DNA of 8,426 nt from the NCBI GenBank assembly GCA_903857815.1, contig CAIOGK010000113.1, positions 1 through 8,426 on the forward strand, read 5' to 3'. Position 1 is the stretch's first letter. Every line of letters starts with the position of its first letter. Below, piece after piece: positions 6,143 to 8,426 of the stretch. The stretch comes from Candidatus Falkowiibacteriota bacterium (lineage in GTDB: Bacteria > Patescibacteriota > Patescibacteriia > Patescibacteriales > UBA12465). Below the pieces are notes generated by a model. That model saw nothing but the letters and a program-made list of their open reading frames with translations, was not told the origin of the DNA and made no database searches. A program made the translations under genes and the position numbers.

Positions 6143-6179
6143 AAAAAGACCCGAGTCTAAACAACCCGGGTCTCTTTTT
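6143..6179. terminator. bidirectional terminator between convergent genes
   Basis: AGACCCG (6147-6153) pairs with CGGGTCT (6167-6173) around a 13-base loop, flanked by A5 on the left and T5 (6175-6179) on the right, so both strands see a U-run after the stem. It ends the membrane protein gene (stop at 6113) and can also end the M50 gene arriving from the right (stop at 6211). ACCCGA.TCTAA at its left arm also occurs in the terminator at 4742-4770. Confidence 0.85.
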
Positions 6180-6210
6180 ATTTAAAAAAATTTTTTATAT
6201 TTTCCGCTTC

Positions 6211-6807
6211 TTACCCCGCAATCAATTTAAACAAAAAATTAACTGGACCACTAATTACTTGACCAAATAACATTACTACTAAAATAACTAAAACGAACCC
6301 GAATCTTTCCATGTTTAAATATTTTTCACGCAAATGAATAGGTAAAAATGTCGCTAATACTTTAGAGCCATCAAGGGGCGGTAAAGGCAAAAGATTAAAG
6401 ACGGCTAATAATAAATTTATATAAATTATCACTCCTAGTAACCCTGAAAAAGTTAAACTTAAAAAAGGAGCAAATTTTAAGATTAAACCAAAAGTAAAAG
6501 CAATAGCTAAGTTCCCCAATGGACCCGCCAAAGCTACTTTTGCTTCTCCGTATTTTTTATCGGTTAAATTATGAGGATTATATGGAACTGGTTTTGCCCA
6601 AGCGATTAAAAATGGCATTTGTGATAAAACCATCATTAACGGCAAGAAAAAAGACCCAAACCACTCTAGATGAGCCAAGGGATTAATCGTTAAACGACCA
6701 GCATCTTTAGCGGTATTATCACCAAGACGATGGGCCATAAATCCATGCAGATACTCATGGATGACAGCAGAAAATATTAGAACTATAATTTGAAATATTT
6801 CTATCAT
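6211..6807 (-). CDS. site-2 protease family (M50) membrane metalloprotease
   Basis: This 198-residue intramembrane zinc protease of the compact M50 type cuts membrane-embedded substrates; its actual substrates are not known. Zinc ligands are visible: HEYLH (17-21) in the first membrane helix supplies two His and the catalytic Glu18, and NLLPLPPLDGS (138-148) supplies Asp146 as the third ligand. AGPLGN (94-99) and INPLAH (41-46) are also conserved in this subgroup. Five or six membrane segments fill the sequence, and there is no PDZ domain, unlike RseP, so it belongs with the short YwhC/YdiL-like group rather than the SpoIVFB or RseP groups. It converges with the membrane protein gene and diverges from rpmB, 80 bp away. 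A TG-T-TACAAT extended -10 (6816-6824) puts its transcript start about two bases before the ATG. Function as a peptidase is confident from the motifs; the pathway is not. Confidence 0.93.
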   Translation of the reverse strand: MIEIFQIIVLIFSAVIHEYLHGFMAHRLGDNTAKDAGRLTINPLAHLEWFGSFFLPLMMVLSQMPFLIAWAKPVPYNPHNLTDKKYGEAKVALAGPLGNLAIAFTFGLILKFAPFLSLTFSGLLGVIIYINLLLAVFNLLPLPPLDGSKVLATFLPIHLREKYLNMERFGFVLVILVVMLFGQVISGPVNFLFKLIAG

Positions 6808-6815
6808 ATACGGTT

Positions 6816-6824
6816 ATTGTAACA
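6816..6824 (-). promoter_or_regulatory. extended -10 promoter of the M50 gene, nearly leaderless
   Basis: On the minus strand TG-T-TACAAT occupies 6824-6816; TACAAT matches 5 of 6 -10 positions and has the TGN extension. The -35 region is only TTTAAA-like. Initiation about 6-7 bases downstream would fall near 6809-6810, two or three bases before the start codon at 6807. Confidence 0.5.
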
Positions 6825-6828
6825 TAAC

Positions 6829-6857
6829 TTGATTATTTTTAAAAATGTTGTTAGAAT
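6829..6857 (+). promoter_or_regulatory. promoter of rpmB
   Basis: TTGATT (6829-6834), 17-bp spacer, and TAGAAT (6852-6857) preceded by TGT, an extended -10. Expected start is near 6864, giving a leader of about 24 bases without a Shine-Dalgarno. It lies back to back with the M50 promoter. Confidence 0.7.
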
Positions 6858-6887
6858 AAAACCATTAAAATAAGCAAATAAACCAAT

Positions 6888-7160
6888 ATGGCAAAAAAGT
6901 GTGATTTATGTGGACGCAGTTCAACAAAAGGAGCTAGTCGTTCTCATTCTAAAATTAAAACTCTCAAGAGACAAAATATCAACCTACAAAGCAAGGTTAT
7001 TGAAGGTGTTAAAGCTAAGGTTTGTACTTCCTGCATGAGAACTATGGCTAAGCCTAAACGCGTAAAAACTCCTAGAAAACCAGCCCTTAAAGCTGGAGAA
7101 TCGGCAACTATTAAAAAAACTGGTAAAAAGGTTGTAAAAGTAGCTAAAGCAAAAAAATAA
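6888..7160 (+). CDS. rpmB: 50S ribosomal protein L28, zinc-ribbon form
   Basis: L28 is a small protein of the large subunit near the E site. The 90-residue sequence has CDLC (Cys5, Cys8) and CTSC (Cys46, Cys49), the four cysteines of the zinc-containing (C+) form, and the family pattern SRSHSKIKTLKRQNINLQ (17-34). Residues 56-90 are a Lys/Ala/Pro-rich tail longer than in many L28 proteins and probably disordered or rRNA-bound. It is transcribed alone from its own promoter (6829-6857) to its own terminator (7186-7208), without the rpmG gene that often accompanies it. The start ATG follows AACCAAT and has no Shine-Dalgarno, in keeping with the other genes here. Confidence 0.95.
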   Translation: MAKKCDLCGRSSTKGASRSHSKIKTLKRQNINLQSKVIEGVKAKVCTSCMRTMAKPKRVKTPRKPALKAGESATIKKTGKKVVKVAKAKK

Positions 7161-7185
7161 TCTTTTTAGATTTTTAAACATAAAG

Positions 7186-7208
7186 ACTCGCTTAAGGGCG
7201 AGTTTTTT
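7186..7208 (+). terminator. terminator of rpmB, overlapping the end of the ComEC gene
   Basis: ACTCGC (7186-7191) pairs with GCGAGT (7198-7203) around the loop TTAAGG, followed by T6 (7203-7208). It stops plus-strand transcription 26 bases after rpmB. The loop holds the ComEC stop codon (TAA on the minus strand, 7192-7194), and the right arm encodes the ComEC C-terminus. On the minus strand the following bases are only a short CTTTA, so it terminates ComEC poorly. Confidence 0.85.
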
Positions 7209-8426
7209 GTTTGATAAAAAAAACGATACAAATTAATAAACTATAATAAATTACGGCATCTAATTTTCCAAAATTACTAACTGAAATCGCTGCCCAACTT
7301 GGTACAGCTAATAATCTTGCAACTATAAAAATATATTTAAGCATAAAGTAAGCAGGCGCAAAAATCCAAACTCCTAAAATTGGAAAAATTGCAGCAGGGA
7401 TAAAAGGAATAATAAGCGCTGCCATAAGAAACGGAAATATCCAAATTACGACCGGATTAGCAATAAAAGAAATAACAGAAAATTGCTGAAAATTAATTAG
7501 CATAATCGGAGTAATTGCTAATTGACAAGCTAGGGTTAAGCTAAATATATCCCAAATAATAACCAGCACACTACAAACACGACCATAAAATTTCTTTTTA
7601 ATTTTATTTCTTAAATTTTCGAAACAGGGATAAATATAAATTATTCCCAAAACGGCCGCAAAAGAAAGCTGGAAACCAATATCATCTCTCATCAAACGCG
7701 GATTAATAATCAACATGAGCGCTGCTGAAAATGTTAAAGCTTTAATAATAGTTGCCAAGCGACCATAATATGAAGCGATAAAAACTAATCCACCCATAAT
7801 TGCCGACCTAACCGCCGAAGCACTAAGCCCAGTAATCAGCGGATAAAAGAATAAAAAAACAAAAACAATTTGCAAAGCATGATGACGTTTAAGCCCCAAA
7901 AATAACATCGAACCTAAAATCATAGTGCTTAAAATAGTAATATGAGAACCAGAAATTGCGATCAAATGGCTAAGCCCCGTACGGGAAAAAGCGGTTGCAT
8001 CGTCATCACTTATCGTCCTGCGATAACCTAAAAGTAGGGCCTCCGCTAAGCCAGCCTCTGGCTCCGGCAAAGACTTATCTATAATTAATTTTAATCTCCA
8101 TTTAAACTTTAAAAGGGCTAAATAAATTTTTTGTTGGTTTGAGAGACTGCCTTCTTCCAGACTAATTTTTGGATAATACATTATTGAATAAATATCATAG
8201 CGAGCCAGATAACGACCATAATCAAAGCCGTTAAACTTTTCTGGGGCTTTTAATAATCCACTTATTATTAAATAATCGCCATAATTATACTCTGGATATA
8301 AATTAGTAGTTATAAGAACTCGACTACCAGCACAAATTGTTAAGCGCCTATTTTTATAATCAATATCCGCCTCTTCGCAAACTTGACCGATAAATTTAAT
8401 TGACTGATTATTATAATTAACCAAAA
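7192..8426 (-). CDS. comEC: ComEC/Rec2-type competence DNA channel, partial at its 5' end
   Basis: ComEC forms the inner-membrane pore that passes single-stranded DNA into the cell during transformation. The reading frame runs off the right edge; the TTG at 8422-8424 is probably an internal leucine codon, so the N-terminal membrane helices are missing. In the visible 410 residues, about 9-90 form the OB-like DUF4131 domain (SGLLKAPEKFNGFDYGRYLA). The competence domain follows: FSRTGLSHLIAISGSH (147-161), the ITGLSASAVRSAIM segment (197-210), DDIGFQLSFAAVLGI (247-261) and further membrane helices to residue 404. The protein ends KQKTRP just after the last helix, without the C-terminal metallo-beta-lactamase domain found in many ComEC proteins. 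That short form is common in Patescibacteria (family knowledge). Its last codons and stop lie inside the rpmB terminator hairpin. Uptake of DNA as nutrient or for transformation is the expected role. Confidence 0.92.
   Translation of the reverse strand, partial: LVNYNNQSIKFIGQVCEEADIDYKNRRLTICAGSRVLITTNLYPEYNYGDYLIISGLLKAPEKFNGFDYGRYLARYDIYSIMYYPKISLEEGSLSNQQKIYLALLKFKWRLKLIIDKSLPEPEAGLAEALLLGYRRTISDDDATAFSRTGLSHLIAISGSHITILSTMILGSMLFLGLKRHHALQIVFVFLFFYPLITGLSASAVRSAIMGGLVFIASYYGRLATIIKALTFSAALMLIINPRLMRDDIGFQLSFAAVLGIIYIYPCFENLRNKIKKKFYGRVCSVLVIIWDIFSLTLACQLAITPIMLINFQQFSVISFIANPVVIWIFPFLMAALIIPFIPAAIFPILGVWIFAPAYFMLKYIFIVARLLAVPSWAAISVSNFGKLDAVIYYSLLICIVFFIKQKTRP

Noticed and set aside
6984..7181. 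65-codon antisense frame over rpmB
   Set aside because: It mirrors the Lys-rich L28 tail, giving a Phe/Ser-rich product typical of antisense shadows.
8422..8424. TTG as the start codon of ComEC
   Set aside because: The frame stays open to the window edge and family members have membrane helices ahead of the OB-like domain, so it is more likely an internal codon.

Overview
The window looks like a piece of a small AT-rich bacterial chromosome, most likely a member of the Candidate Phyla Radiation/Patescibacteria (Parcubacteria-like). This is inferred from the divergent but intact ribosomal proteins, a small Phd-like hypothetical protein behind fusA, a ComEC without the C-terminal metallo-beta-lactamase domain, a Zn-ribbon L28 and the compact intergenic regions. 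None of the eight visible gene starts has a Shine-Dalgarno sequence at normal spacing. No 16S rRNA or marker tree was available, so the taxonomic call is moderate.

Layout. (1) Bases 21-3509, minus strand: a str operon in the order rpsL (S12), rpsG (S7), fusA (EF-G), then a small protein of unknown function; tuf is absent from its usual place after fusA. The rpsL-rpsG spacer holds an 11-bp bulged hairpin just upstream of the rpsG start codon, and the rpsL leader holds two more hairpins. (2) Bases 3510-6180, plus strand: an accessory island of two single-gene transcription units, a predicted lipoprotein with a Bacteroidota-style lipid-attachment region (3815-4705) and a polytopic membrane protein with a cytoplasmic coiled coil (4902-6113). 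The two units have almost the same promoter (24 of 30 bases), a matching short leader box and related terminators. (3) Bases 6211-8426: a site-2-protease-like M50 peptidase (minus), rpmB/L28 (plus) divergent from it, and a ComEC/Rec2 DNA channel gene (minus) that runs off the right edge.

How it fits together. The left part is translation machinery, with a possible S7 feedback site in the mRNA. The right part is membrane proteolysis, one ribosomal protein and DNA uptake. The central pair has no recognised function; its shared control signals suggest that the two genes are expressed in parallel and belong to a family of cassette-like units that may recur in the genome. No tRNA, rRNA, CRISPR array, insertion sequence or recognisable phage gene was seen.
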